Notes: generated by a model from the sequence alone, not told the origin. A stretch of 64,000 nt of DNA from Kitasatospora aureofaciens (GCF_001188955.3 NZ_JPRF03000012.1:171258-235257); one strand, 5' to 3'; counted from the stretch's first letter, positions 42,340-51,071 are shown. Program-made: numbers and translations.

Positions 42340-43794
42340 GTGCCTTTCGGCCAGTCCAAGATCGTTCGTACCGCTGTCGCCACCTCCCTCGCCGCAGCTG
42401 CCGCTATCTCAGCCCTCTCGGTCACCACCACCGCACAGGCGGTCGGCACATCCTCGGTCGGCGGTGACATCTCCCGCGACGAGATCATCGCCCGCGCCCA
42501 GAACTGGGTCGACCAGGCCGTCCCGTACAGCCAGACCTCCTGGCACTCCGACAGCAACGGTTCCTACCGCCAGGACTGCTCGGGGCTGGTCTCCATGGCC
42601 TGGCACCTCGGCAGCAGCCGTGTGACCTCCACCCTGGACGACGTGTCGACCCCGCTCGGCAGCCTGGACGACCTGCGCCCCGGCGACATGATCGACAACA
42701 TCACGACTCACGTCGTCCTCTTCACCGGCTGGACGGACGGCAGCCACACCACCGCCAACATCATCGAGGAACCGAAGCCCGGCCTGACCGCCCGCCGGAA
42801 CACCTACTCGCGCAGCTACCTGCTCAACAACGGCTACAAGCCCTACCGCTACGACCGGACGATCGACAGCGTCCCGCTGCCGCCCAAGCCCGCGGTGGCG
42901 CCCTGGCGCGCCCAGCTCCTGGTGAACGGCGGCGGCGACGTGTTCCACACCACCCGGCTGTCGGACGGCAACTGGACGGCCTTCGGAAACGTCGAGTCGC
43001 AGGCCGGCGACATCGGCGGTGTCCAGTCGATCGCCGACGCCGGCATCGACGGCAACACCCATGTGCTGGCGGTCGGCGGGGACGGCGGCCTCTACCACGC
43101 CGTCCGCCACTCCGACGGCAGCTGGGACCGGTTCGCGAACGTCGGCTCGGAGGCCGGCACGCTGACCAACATCTCGAAGATCTCCGCTGTCTCCATCGGC
43201 GGCGACCTGCACGTCGTGGCGGTGGCCGACGGGAAGGTCTTCCACACCGCCCGTCTCGCCAACGGCACCTGGATGCGGTTCGCCGACATCTCCGGGCAGG
43301 CAGGCGCCATCGGCACGGTCACCAGTGCGTCGGCCGCCAACGTCAACGGCCAGCTGCAGGTTGTCGCGGTCTCCGGGGGCCGCGTGAGCCACACCATCCG
43401 CGACGTGTCCGGGGCCTGGAGCGCGTGGGGCGACGTGTACGGGGCTGCGGGCGACATCGGCAGTGCCCAGGACGTCGCGATCGCGGGCACCGGCGGCGAC
43501 ATGCAGATCATCGTGGTGACCGGCAACGGCCAGCAGTACCACGCCGCCCGCTACGCATCCGGCTCCTGGCAGCAGTTCAACGCGCTCGCTCCGGTGATCG
43601 GCTCCTTCACGGCCAACCGGGTCAGCGTGGCCACCGTGGACGGCGAGCTCCAGGCCGCGTTCATCACCAACGACGACCGCATCATGCACACCATCCGCGA
43701 CGGTTCCGGCAGCTGGGACCCGGCGGCCGCGGTCAACCTGAGCGGCGTCAGCGGAAACCACTACGCCGTCTCGATCACCGGCACTGCCGGCTGA
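42340..43794 (+). CDS. Secreted NlpC/P60-like peptidase with repeat module
   Basis: A 484-residue exported protein. A signal peptide (cleavage after TAQA near residue 35) precedes a NlpC/P60-like domain at about 45-170, with the catalytic Cys80 in QDCSGLVSMAW and His124 in TTHVVLFTGW; an endopeptidase of the peptidoglycan peptide is expected. Residues about 185-484 are six or so repeats of about 45 residues (VNGGGDVFHTTRLSDGNW, GGLYHAVRHSDGSW) like PLL/tachylectin-type beta-propeller blades. The same module ends the next gene. GTG start with GGAG upstream. Confidence 0.82.
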   Translation: MPFGQSKIVRTAVATSLAAAAAISALSVTTTAQAVGTSSVGGDISRDEIIARAQNWVDQAVPYSQTSWHSDSNGSYRQDCSGLVSMAWHLGSSRVTSTLDDVSTPLGSLDDLRPGDMIDNITTHVVLFTGWTDGSHTTANIIEEPKPGLTARRNTYSRSYLLNNGYKPYRYDRTIDSVPLPPKPAVAPWRAQLLVNGGGDVFHTTRLSDGNWTAFGNVESQAGDIGGVQSIADAGIDGNTHVLAVGGDGGLYHAVRHSDGSWDRFANVGSEAGTLTNISKISAVSIGGDLHVVAVADGKVFHTARLANGTWMRFADISGQAGAIGTVTSASAANVNGQLQVVAVSGGRVSHTIRDVSGAWSAWGDVYGAAGDIGSAQDVAIAGTGGDMQIIVVTGNGQQYHAARYASGSWQQFNALAPVIGSFTANRVSVATVDGELQAAFITNDDRIMHTIRDGSGSWDPAAAVNLSGVSGNHYAVSITGTAG

Positions 43795-43910
43795 ACCGCG
43801 ACGAGGGGCACGGCGGGCGCCGCCACCACGCGCACGCCCGCCGGCCCCGGCACACGCACGAGCCGTCGCCCCCACCCCCTGCCGCCCACGCCCCCAGAAA
43901 GGGACTCCCG

Positions 43911-45200
43911 ATGCCCCGCCCCGCCCGGACCTCGCGCCTTACCGCCCTCGCCACCGCCTCGCTCGCAGCCCTCGGTGTCGTCACCGCCGCGGCGGGCTCC
44001 GCCCACGCGGCCTCGGTCGCCACGTGGGACCGGGTCGCCCAGTGCGAGAGCACCGGCAACTGGAGCATCAACACCGGGAACGGCTACTACGGCGGTCTGC
44101 AGATCAACCTCCACAACTGGCGCTACTACGGCGGCTTGAACTACGCCGCCCGTCCGGACCTGGCCACCAAGCAGCAGCAGATCCTCATCGCCGAGAAGCT
44201 CCTCGCCGACCAGGGCGCTGGCGCCTGGTCGTGCGCGCCGGGCACCGGCCTCGCCACCGACCGCACGGACCCGTACCCCGCTCCCACCCCTGCTCCGGCA
44301 CCGACTTGGAAGTCGCAGGTACTGGTGAACGGTGGCGGCGGGATCTACCACGCGATCCGCGACGCGTCCGGCAACTGGTCGGGCTTCGCCAACGTCGCCG
44401 CCCAGACCGGGGACATCGGCCCCGTCGGCTCGCTGGCCGATGCCGGGATCAACGGCGACACGCACGTGGTGGCGGTCGGCGGCAACGGCGACATCTACCA
44501 CGCCGTCCGGTTCGCCGACGGCCAGTGGGGTGCCTTCGGCGACGTCAGCTCGCAGGCCGGGTCCCTGAGCTCGGTGACCAAGGTGTCGGCCGTATCGGTC
44601 GGTTCGGAGCTGAACGTGCTGGCGGTCGCGAGCGGCCGGCTGTTCCACACGGTGCGTCACGCGGACGGTACGTGGACGGCATTCGGTGACGTCCAGTCGC
44701 AGGCGGGCCTGCTCCCGGCGGCGGTGACCAGCGCATCCGAGGCTTCTGTGAACGGCCAGCTGCAGGTGGTGGCCGTGGCCGGCGGCCGGGTGTACCACTC
44801 GATCCGCGCTGCCGACGGCACCTGGAGCGCCTGGGGCGACGTGTACTCGATGGCCGGAGACGCGGGTGCCGCGACCGACGTCGCCATGGCCGGAACCGGT
44901 GCCGACATGCAGATCGTCATCGCGTCGAACGGGGGCGCGAAGCAGTACCACGGTGCCCGCCTCGCCAGCGGTCAGTGGATGCCGCTGAGCGACCTGGCGC
45001 CGGTCGCGGGCTCGTTCACCACGACGTCGGTGAGCGTCGCATCGGTTGCGGGCGAGCTCCAGGCCACCTTCGTCACGACGGACAACCGCGTCCTGCACGC
45101 GATCCGCCACACCGACGGCAGCTGGCAGAACGCCACCGCCGTCAACCTGACCGGCGTCTACGGCAACCACTACGCCGCCAGCATCACCGGGACGCTCTGA
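43911..45200 (+). CDS. Secreted Rpf-like transglycosylase with repeat module
   Basis: A 429-residue exported protein with signal cleavage after AHA (residue 33). Residues about 36-110 form a resuscitation-promoting-factor/transglycosylase-like domain: VAQCESTGNWSINTGNGYYG with catalytic Glu46 and a Cys45 that can pair with the Cys near 108. It should cleave peptidoglycan glycan strands. The C-terminal about 290 residues are the same repeat module as the preceding NlpC-like gene, in the same order and register, after a Pro/Ala linker. AAAGGGA precedes the ATG. Confidence 0.85.
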   Translation: MPRPARTSRLTALATASLAALGVVTAAAGSAHAASVATWDRVAQCESTGNWSINTGNGYYGGLQINLHNWRYYGGLNYAARPDLATKQQQILIAEKLLADQGAGAWSCAPGTGLATDRTDPYPAPTPAPAPTWKSQVLVNGGGGIYHAIRDASGNWSGFANVAAQTGDIGPVGSLADAGINGDTHVVAVGGNGDIYHAVRFADGQWGAFGDVSSQAGSLSSVTKVSAVSVGSELNVLAVASGRLFHTVRHADGTWTAFGDVQSQAGLLPAAVTSASEASVNGQLQVVAVAGGRVYHSIRAADGTWSAWGDVYSMAGDAGAATDVAMAGTGADMQIVIASNGGAKQYHGARLASGQWMPLSDLAPVAGSFTTTSVSVASVAGELQATFVTTDNRVLHAIRHTDGSWQNATAVNLTGVYGNHYAASITGTL

Positions 45201-45239
45201 GCGGAGGCGGCCAAGGGCTTGCTTAGAAATCCGGGGCGT

Positions 45240-45272
45240 GCGCGAGAAGTCGGCTCGGCCGACTTCTCGCGC
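45240..45272. terminator. Bidirectional hairpin terminator
   Basis: A perfect 15-bp stem, GCGCGAGAAGTCGGC with its complement, and a 3-nt loop, between the convergent Rpf-like gene and the dioxygenase gene. The same arm sequence recurs at 47295-47329. Confidence 0.85.
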
Positions 45273-45292
45273 GCCGTGCTCATTGCGTGGGG

Positions 45293-46063
45293 TCAGGTGG
45301 GCGGCAGCAGATCGCTCTCGCTGACGGTGTACGTCAGCGGGGGATAGCTGAAGTCCGTTTCCTGGTTCTCACGGCGCCGCAGTCGGTAGAACTCGCGCCG
45401 CTGGTCGTCGTCGGCCGAGGTGAGGCGGCTGCCCTGCGGGAGGTGCGGGTGTCCGTCGCGGAAGCGGATCACGGTCTTCGAGGTGCGGAAGGTCAGGCCC
45501 AGCCAGGTGTTGTCGGTGGTCGGGACGGGCTTGTCGAGGACGATCCTGTGGCGGAGCAGCCGGTTCGCGTCGACGGAGAACGCGATGAAGCTGTGGTGGG
45601 TGAGGGGAATCTCGAACTTCTCGCCGCCGGGCTCCTTCGGTTCGACGATCAGCTTCCTGGGCGGGGTCGCTTCCGGGTGCTGGTAGCAGGAGAAGACGGC
45701 GATGAACGAGTCGTCGGCCAGATCGAGCGCCTGGTCGGAATGGCTGCCCATGGTCGCGTAGGCGTTCGTGTAGCTCTCGATGAGGGCGTTGTTGAAGCTC
45801 AGGGGCAGCGCCGCGTGCTGCTGGATCCGGACCGCCAGCCGTTCGTGCACCGCACGGAAGCGTTGGGTCGCGGTGGCGTACCGGGTGGTGGTACGGACGA
45901 GGGGCACGCCGCCCGTCCCGTCGACCCTGGTGAGGGTGGCGCCTCGGCGGCCCTTTCCCAGGTCCTCCAAGTGGGCCGACGTGGACAGCTCCGGGAAGAG
46001 GTTCTCCTCGGCGGGCAGGGTGTAGGAGCGGATCTCGGCCGGGAAGCTAGGCGCGGGGGGCAA
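45293..46063 (-). CDS. AlkB-like 2-oxoglutarate/Fe(II) dioxygenase (second of pair)
   Basis: A 256-residue protein with the AlkB-type metal site: His108 and Asp110 in SHSDQAL and His172 in RHRIVL. It also has the Arg-rich end LTFRTSKTVIRF that binds 2-oxoglutarate. The preceding NNALIESYTNAYATMGSHSD matches the usual NxY...HxD layout. Substrate unknown: nucleic acid repair, tRNA or small-molecule hydroxylation are possible. A TTG start is inferred from the good GGGAG ribosome-binding site and the 17-bp overlap with the upstream gene; other in-frame starts are poor. Confidence 0.75.
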   Translation of the reverse strand: MPPAPSFPAEIRSYTLPAEENLFPELSTSAHLEDLGKGRRGATLTRVDGTGGVPLVRTTTRYATATQRFRAVHERLAVRIQQHAALPLSFNNALIESYTNAYATMGSHSDQALDLADDSFIAVFSCYQHPEATPPRKLIVEPKEPGGEKFEIPLTHHSFIAFSVDANRLLRHRIVLDKPVPTTDNTWLGLTFRTSKTVIRFRDGHPHLPQGSRLTSADDDQRREFYRLRRRENQETDFSYPPLTYTVSESDLLPPT

Positions 46064-47258
46064 GGTAGTCTCCCGTGTTCATGCTGAAGAGAAACCGGTT
46101 GCCGTAGTCGACGAAGGACGAGCTGCGGTTCTCCTCGGCGTACAGCCCGCGCAGCGCGTCCATGCCGGCCTGAGTGGGGGGCTCCAGCTCGACGAGGTCA
46201 CCGGCCGATTTGAGGAACGTCCGGCCGTCCTTGTGGACGGCTTCCGTGTTCGAGCAGCGCACGACGTATCCGAGGCGGGTCGGGAGCAGCTCGGCGTCCA
46301 GGGCCGAGGGCCGGATCTCGTGGGTGTAGAGGCGGTTGGTGGACAGCGGCACGAAGAACACGGACCCGGGATAGAGGGTCAGGGAGAAGTGGGAGGGGAG
46401 CGTGTCCCCATGGAGTTCCGCGGCCGAGTCCTTGAGGCGGAAGTGGAGCCTGGTCAGCGCGCTGGAGTTCTTCGTGCCGTAGTCGAAGGGGTCTTCGGCC
46501 AGAGGCTGGAGGCCGTCGAGGCGGTCGTAGAAGGTGCAGAAGGCCATGATGCCGTTGGCTGGCATGTCCTTGGTCTTGTCGGCGTGGGAGGAGATCTTGG
46601 CCTTGGACTGCTTGCGCTCGGGCGTGGCGTGGGTGTTGTGGTAGGTCTGCGCGAGGACGTGGTTCAGCGGGGCGTGGTCCCGGAAGACGGTGGCGGCCTC
46701 GCGGTTCAGGGCGTCGACGATGTCGGTGTCGGTCGGACCGAAGTTCTCGGTCGGGCCCGAGAGGTTGGTGGAGCAGCGGAGCAGGCGGAAGTGCAGTTCG
46801 TCGTCCCCGGTGCGGGTGACGGGGGTGAGGTAGATGCCGCTGCGATGGGCCGAGCCGGGTTTGGTGGACTCGGTGAGGGACTGGAAGGCGTGCTCAGCAC
46901 GGATCCGGTGGAAGTGATCGGCGTCGCGTTCGAAGAAGCGGCGGTAGTAGACGCCGGCGCCGTGGACACGGATGGGTACTTGACCGAGGTCGACGAGGGG
47001 CCAGGGGGTGCCGGCGTGGTTGTGGGACAGATCGCGGATGACGAACACACGGTCGGGTGCGTGTAGTTGGCGGGCGTTGATCCGGGATATGTCGCCGCAC
47101 AGGTAGACGGTCTTCTGCGCAAGGTCGGGCGAGGAGGATGCAAGGTCCTCCGGCGTGATCACAGACCCGAAGAAGTCCCTGAGCGGCGGGATCGGAGGCG
47201 CCACCAGGATGTTGCTCGCATCGTGGATGCGGGCTTCGGTGGGATCAGTTGTGTACAT
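46047..47258 (-). CDS. AlkB-like 2-oxoglutarate/Fe(II) dioxygenase (first of pair)
   Basis: A 403-residue protein whose second half has HxD at His225/Asp227 (ISSHADKTKDM), the distal His313 (THEIRPS) and Arg in RLGYVVRCSN. These are the 2-oxoglutarate oxygenase ligands in AlkB order. The N-terminal 170 residues are unique and carry no motif I recognise. The gene is coupled to the second dioxygenase gene by a 17-bp overlap. The two are diverged, not a recent duplication. The substrate is unknown. Confidence 0.72.
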   Translation of the reverse strand: MYTTDPTEARIHDASNILVAPPIPPLRDFFGSVITPEDLASSSPDLAQKTVYLCGDISRINARQLHAPDRVFVIRDLSHNHAGTPWPLVDLGQVPIRVHGAGVYYRRFFERDADHFHRIRAEHAFQSLTESTKPGSAHRSGIYLTPVTRTGDDELHFRLLRCSTNLSGPTENFGPTDTDIVDALNREAATVFRDHAPLNHVLAQTYHNTHATPERKQSKAKISSHADKTKDMPANGIMAFCTFYDRLDGLQPLAEDPFDYGTKNSSALTRLHFRLKDSAAELHGDTLPSHFSLTLYPGSVFFVPLSTNRLYTHEIRPSALDAELLPTRLGYVVRCSNTEAVHKDGRTFLKSAGDLVELEPPTQAGMDALRGLYAEENRSSSFVDYGNRFLFSMNTGDYLAPRA

Positions 47259-47294
47259 CGAGCGCTACCTGCCGTTCGCTGCCCGGGGAGTAGT

Positions 47295-47329
47295 TGCGCG
47301 AGAAGTCGGCCAGCTCGACTTCTCGCGCA
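47295..47329. terminator. Hairpin terminator with a repeated stem
   Basis: A perfect 14-bp stem, TGCGCGAGAAGTCG with its complement, around a 7-nt loop, just past the stop of the DUF397 gene on the minus strand. Its arms equal those of the terminator at 45240-45272. Confidence 0.8.
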
Positions 47330-47336
47330 GGCATGT

Positions 47337-47555
47337 TCAGGTGTTCGGGAGTTCGCCGGTCTTGATGGCGGCGACGAAGGCGGTCCATGCCTCGGCGGGA
47401 AAGGCGAGTGCCGGACCGTTGGGGTCCTTGGAGTCGCGGACTGGGACGATGCCGGTGAAGCCGTCAGCGACCTCGACGCAGTTGCCCTGGTTGCCGCTGA
47501 ACCTGCTCTTGCGCCAAGTCGCGTGCTTCAGGCTGTCCCGACCAGGGTTGATCAT
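47337..47555 (-). CDS. DUF397-domain protein
   Basis: A 72-residue DUF397 protein with the landmark start WRKSRFSGNQGNCVEVADG and the VRDSKDPNGPALAF core. In Streptomyces these small proteins usually pair with an XRE/DUF5753 regulator, here the upstream gene, which overlaps by 4 bp (ATGA). The pair may bind each other and modulate development. Role unproven. Confidence 0.85.
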   Translation of the reverse strand: MINPGRDSLKHATWRKSRFSGNQGNCVEVADGFTGIVPVRDSKDPNGPALAFPAEAWTAFVAAIKTGELPNT

Positions 47556-48409
47556 TCGAGTTCCTTTGCAATCTGCGTGACAAGCCGCCGCGATGGCCCT
47601 ACGTCGAGGGCTGCTGCCCGAAGCCGGTCAAAGGCCTGGTCGTAGGCTGTTACGTCGTCATCTCGTTCGAGGTAGAGGCTACTCGTCAGAGCCTCGGTGT
47701 ACACCACATCGAGATCGTTCCGAACGGGGAACTCCATAATCACGAAGGAGCCCAGCACCCCGGGATGCGCGCCAGCATCGAACGGCACAACCTGCAAGGT
47801 CACGTTCGGTTCTCTCGAAGCCGCGATGAGCTGTTGCAACTGCTTCGCCATGATGGCCTTGTTGCCGACGACCCGTCGGAGCGCGGCTTCGTCCACGATC
47901 GCCCAGAGCTTGAGTGGCTCCTCCCGCCGCAGTGCGGCGTTCTGTCGCGCCAGGCGCACGTCGACGAGGGCGTTGACCTCCTCGGTTGTGCCCTCTGGCT
48001 GGAGTTTCCGCGTCACCGCCCGTGCGTAGTCGGCGGTCTGAAGCAGGCCAGGGATCAGGGACGATTCGAAGTTGCGGATCGCCACAGCCTCCGCCTCGAA
48101 GCTGATGAACGAAGCGTAGCGCTGCGAGATCACGTCGGAGTAGGGCTGCCACCACACCCTGCGCTTGCCCTCGCGTGCCAGCGTGGCGAGGGCCTCCCGG
48201 GTTTCCGGGTCGCTGATTTCGTAGACGTCGAGCAGTATCCCGACCTCGTTCGCCTTCACGCCGTGGCGGCCGTTCTCCAGTCGGCTGACCTTGGACTGGT
48301 GCCAGCCGAGTCGGGCTGCCACGTCATCCACTCTGAGGTTGAGCCCCTCTCTGATCCTCCGAAGTTCCGCGCCCAGCATTCGGCGGCGCACCGTCGGTGT
48401 TGCGGCCAC
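47552..48409 (-). CDS. XRE-family regulator with DUF5753 domain
   Basis: A 285-residue regulator. The N-terminal HTH_3/XRE domain is LRVDDVAARLGWHQSKVSRL (near residues 25-44). The remainder is the DUF5753 sensory domain (GLLQTADYARAV, IVDEAALRRVVG, VVPFDAGAHPGV). This domain pairs with a DUF397 protein, here overlapping downstream. GGAGG lies about 8 nt before the GTG start. It is divergent from an HATPase gene; such trios (XRE, DUF397, HATPase) are a conserved Streptomyces regulatory arrangement. Confidence 0.87.
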   Translation of the reverse strand: MAATPTVRRRMLGAELRRIREGLNLRVDDVAARLGWHQSKVSRLENGRHGVKANEVGILLDVYEISDPETREALATLAREGKRRVWWQPYSDVISQRYASFISFEAEAVAIRNFESSLIPGLLQTADYARAVTRKLQPEGTTEEVNALVDVRLARQNAALRREEPLKLWAIVDEAALRRVVGNKAIMAKQLQQLIAASREPNVTLQVVPFDAGAHPGVLGSFVIMEFPVRNDLDVVYTEALTSSLYLERDDDVTAYDQAFDRLRAAALDVGPSRRLVTQIAKELE

Positions 48410-48669
48410 GCTCCGACCTCCCCTCGTTGCGCTGTGTCGTCGGTCCCCAGTCTGGCGTGACGGAAGTGGTTTCGTCACATCAGATCCCAAAGAACATATG
48501 CACTTTGCTGGATTCGGTTGCACAAAGCCATCTGCCGACGGCACACTGACGGAGTGTGCTGCATATAGCCACACAGCGTGATCCTGGCGGATCTTCGCTC
48601 GGGCATTCCCATGCCTCTCGCCGCCCTCGGGATCGCGATCTCTCCCACCGCACCCCCGGAGGCCCCGCC

Positions 48670-49104
48670 ATGCCCGGAATGTTGGAGAAGCCGCCCGCCC
48701 CTCCGCTCGACTTCTCGTGGTGGTTGCCCAGGCACCACAAGTCCGCCGGCTTCGCCCGGCGGCTGCTCCGCACCTTCCTCGCCGAAGAGCCGGGCGCCGA
48801 ACGCTTCCTGGACGACGGCCAGTTGGTGCTCGGCGAACTCGTCGCCAACTCCGTCCTCCACGCCAAGACCCCGCCGGGGCGGCTCGTCTTCATCCGCCTC
48901 TCGCTGTGCCCCGACTCGCTCCGCATCGAGGTGCACGACGCCGACGCCAACCAGCCCGCAGCGCACCCCGCCACCGAGGAGGCCGAGACGGGCCGTGGCC
49001 TCTGGCTCGTCTCCCAGCTCGCCGCGAGCTGGGGCTGCCGGCCGCGTCCCGGTGGCATCGGCAAGGTGATGTGGGCGCTACTCGAAGGGGGCGACGCGCA
49101 GTGA
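48670..49104 (+). CDS. HATPase_c_2 anti-sigma-like ATP-binding protein
   Basis: A 144-residue protein of the RsbW-like GHKL ATP-binding class. Box N is VLGELVANSVLHAKT; the G1-like segment is IEVHDADANQP and the G2-like TGRGLWLVSQLAASWG. Such proteins bind or phosphorylate regulatory partners, often in development. The ATG at 48670 is preferred to earlier frames for domain fit. Its stop overlaps the GTG of the next gene. Confidence 0.82.
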   Translation: MPGMLEKPPAPPLDFSWWLPRHHKSAGFARRLLRTFLAEEPGAERFLDDGQLVLGELVANSVLHAKTPPGRLVFIRLSLCPDSLRIEVHDADANQPAAHPATEEAETGRGLWLVSQLAASWGCRPRPGGIGKVMWALLEGGDAQ

Positions 49105-49382
49105 GTGCCGAACTCCCCTTCCCCGTCTCGGTCGAGATCAAGGGCATCACCGAACCCGCCACCTTCACCAGGCTCACCGACGCCCTCGACGCCGTCCGCA
49201 CCAGCCTCGCCCGGCTCCCGCTGGACGCCGACCAGGCCGCCTACCTCGCCGGCCTGTTCAGCGACGCCTCCGCCAGCCGGATCGCCCACCAGCTGGTCGA
49301 GTTCGGTGCGGTGCGCGCGATCGCCTACATCGGCGTCGAGTCCGCCCACCCGATCCACCTGCGCGTGACGGACCCCGAGTGA
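49101..49382 (+). CDS. Hypothetical 93-residue protein
   Basis: A soluble 93-residue protein in a three-gene overlapping operon with the HATPase. Landmarks LPFPVSVEIKGITEPATF and IAYIGVESAHPIHL suggest a small beta-alpha domain. No known family is recognised. GTG start inside the preceding stop (GTGA). Confidence 0.65.
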   Translation: MSAELPFPVSVEIKGITEPATFTRLTDALDAVRTSLARLPLDADQAAYLAGLFSDASASRIAHQLVEFGAVRAIAYIGVESAHPIHLRVTDPE

Positions 49383-49576
49383 GCGGGCGTCTCACCTGGG
49401 CCCGCATCGAGATGTGGTGGTGCCTCAGCGCCCAGTTCTCCCGCCCGGTCCGCGCCCTGAGCCCACGACGCCGATCCGCCCACACCGAGATGCAGTTCTG
49501 GGCGGCCACCCCGGGCAACGCCGAGGCCCTCCTCCGCGCCGTGCTCCGGCAAGCCGCCCGCCACCCGTCCGGATGA
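49379..49576 (+). CDS. Hypothetical 65-residue protein
   Basis: A 65-residue basic, Trp/Arg-rich protein, last gene of the HATPase operon. The GTG overlaps the previous stop by 4 bp, which is the main support for it being real. No membrane segment or motif. A hairpin terminator follows 9 bp later. Confidence 0.5.
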   Translation: MSGRLTWARIEMWWCLSAQFSRPVRALSPRRRSAHTEMQFWAATPGNAEALLRAVLRQAARHPSG

Positions 49577-49584
49577 GCCAAGAC

Positions 49585-49613
49585 GCCGGGCGATCCGACG
49601 CGGATCGCCCGGC
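49585..49613. terminator. Hairpin terminator
   Basis: A perfect 13-bp stem, GCCGGGCGATCCG with its complement, with a 3-nt loop, between the convergent HATPase operon and the LLM oxidoreductase gene. Confidence 0.8.
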
Positions 49614-49662
49614 CTCTCCTCAAGGGGTGACGTGCACGCCCGGCACGACCTCGAACGGCCGA

Positions 49663-50526
49663 TCAGACCACGGGCGGCCCCGCCTCGATGCGGCGCAGTA
49701 CCGGGAGGAGACGGTCCAGGTCCGGGCCGGTCTGGATCTGTCGCTCGTCCCACCAGGTCGCGCCGGCGTCGTGCAGGGGACCGATCACGTCCTTGGCCTT
49801 CGCCGCGTCCGGAGGTGTGGCACCGCCGAGCACGAACTCGAAGGGGCGCTCGGCGTCGGCCGTACGGTGCTTACGCACATAGCCGACCAGTTCGCGTACT
49901 TCCGCCACGTCCGGCACGTGCCCGTGCCGGGCCGTCTCGAAGAGCGGCACCGCGCCGTCCCACCGCGCTGCCCGCCGCATCGGCGCGCGGCGCGGCCAGA
50001 ACCCCCCGATCCACACCGGCGGACCGGGTCGTTGCACGGTGGCGGGCAGCAACGTCACGTCCCGGACCTCGTAGTGCCCGCCGTGGTGGTTCACCGGCTC
50101 GCCGGACCAGAAGTGCCGCAACAGCTCCAGTCCCTCGTCCAGCCGCTCGGCGAGAAGTCGTGGTTCGGCGGCGTCGCCGAAGCTGCGGTATTCGTCCTCG
50201 ACCGGACCGCCCAGGCCGGCGGCGAAGATCACCCGGCCGCCGCTGAGGTGGTCCAGGGTGGCCACCTGGCGGGCCAGTTGCTGTGGACGATAGCGGGGGA
50301 CCGGCGTCAGTAGTGTGCCCAGTCGGATCCGGGAGGTCGCCAGCGCGGCCGCGGTCAGCAGCATCCAAGGGTCTCCGAAGGGGCGCCCCTGGTGCTGCCG
50401 GTGCAGTACGTGGTCCCAGACGAAGAGCCCGTCCCAGCCCGCCTGTTCGGCGGCAGCCGCAACGGTCGCGACGTTACGGGGGTCGGCGAAGTCACCGAAG
50501 TTCGGGATGTTGACGGAGAAGCGCAT
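49663..50526 (-). CDS. LLM-class (F420-type) flavin oxidoreductase
   Basis: A 287-residue luciferase-like TIM-barrel oxidoreductase. Landmarks: AEQAGWDGLFVWDHVL, SRIRLGTLLTPVPRYRPQQ, LDHLSGGRVIFAAGLG. In actinobacteria these proteins commonly use F420 or FMN to reduce or oxidise small molecules. Single gene convergent with the HATPase operon. No substrate can be assigned. Confidence 0.87.
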   Translation of the reverse strand: MRFSVNIPNFGDFADPRNVATVAAAAEQAGWDGLFVWDHVLHRQHQGRPFGDPWMLLTAAALATSRIRLGTLLTPVPRYRPQQLARQVATLDHLSGGRVIFAAGLGGPVEDEYRSFGDAAEPRLLAERLDEGLELLRHFWSGEPVNHHGGHYEVRDVTLLPATVQRPGPPVWIGGFWPRRAPMRRAARWDGAVPLFETARHGHVPDVAEVRELVGYVRKHRTADAERPFEFVLGGATPPDAAKAKDVIGPLHDAGATWWDERQIQTGPDLDRLLPVLRRIEAGPPVV

Positions 50527-50604
50527 CCCAGCAGGATGCGCAGCCGGCCGCGGAGCGGCAACCGGATTCGGAAACCGGGCCTCCCGGCAGGCCTCGGACT
50601 CTCC

Positions 50605-51069
50605 TCAGGAGGCGTCAGTCCCCTCGAAGCCACGGAAGGTGCCCGATCGGTCAGCAGCGTCGGCGAACTCCGCGAAGTCCATGTTGGCGATGCTGAGGTT
50701 GGCTGACACATCCGGAAACCACCGCGCCGGGACCCTGAACGTTCGCCCGGGTTCGTCCGCGAGGTCGACGGCCAGCAGTGGGTGCTCGGGGCCCTCCATC
50801 GCGGTCGGGTCCGCCAGGAACAGGTGGATGACCCGGTCGTCCTCGTCCGCGGCGGCTTCTTCGTCGAGGAGTGTTCGGACGCTCACGCCGGCGAAGCGGA
50901 GGTCGCTGACATATGTGGCATGGGTGTACTCGTCGGCAGCGTCGAGCGCGGTGCGTAGTGCGTCCCAGGCTTCGTCGTCACCGAAGTCGGTGCGCAGGAC
51001 CAGTGAAGTCAGATCATCATCAGGCTGGGGCAAGGGCATGGGCGGGATCGTCTCACCCGACGCCGACAT
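50605..51069 (-). CDS. Hypothetical protein (DUF6924-like)
   Basis: A 154-residue acidic soluble protein. The body (LVLRTDFGDDEAWDALRTAL, then ATYVSDLRFAGVSV) resembles the DUF6924 family of Streptomyces. The start at ATG 51069 is uncertain; a later ATG (MPLPQP) also fits. It follows the 115-residue hypothetical gene by 2 bp on the same strand. Function unknown. Confidence 0.7.
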   Translation of the reverse strand: MSASGETIPPMPLPQPDDDLTSLVLRTDFGDDEAWDALRTALDAADEYTHATYVSDLRFAGVSVRTLLDEEAAADEDDRVIHLFLADPTAMEGPEHPLLAVDLADEPGRTFRVPARWFPDVSANLSIANMDFAEFADAADRSGTFRGFEGTDAS

Positions 51070-51071
51070 CC

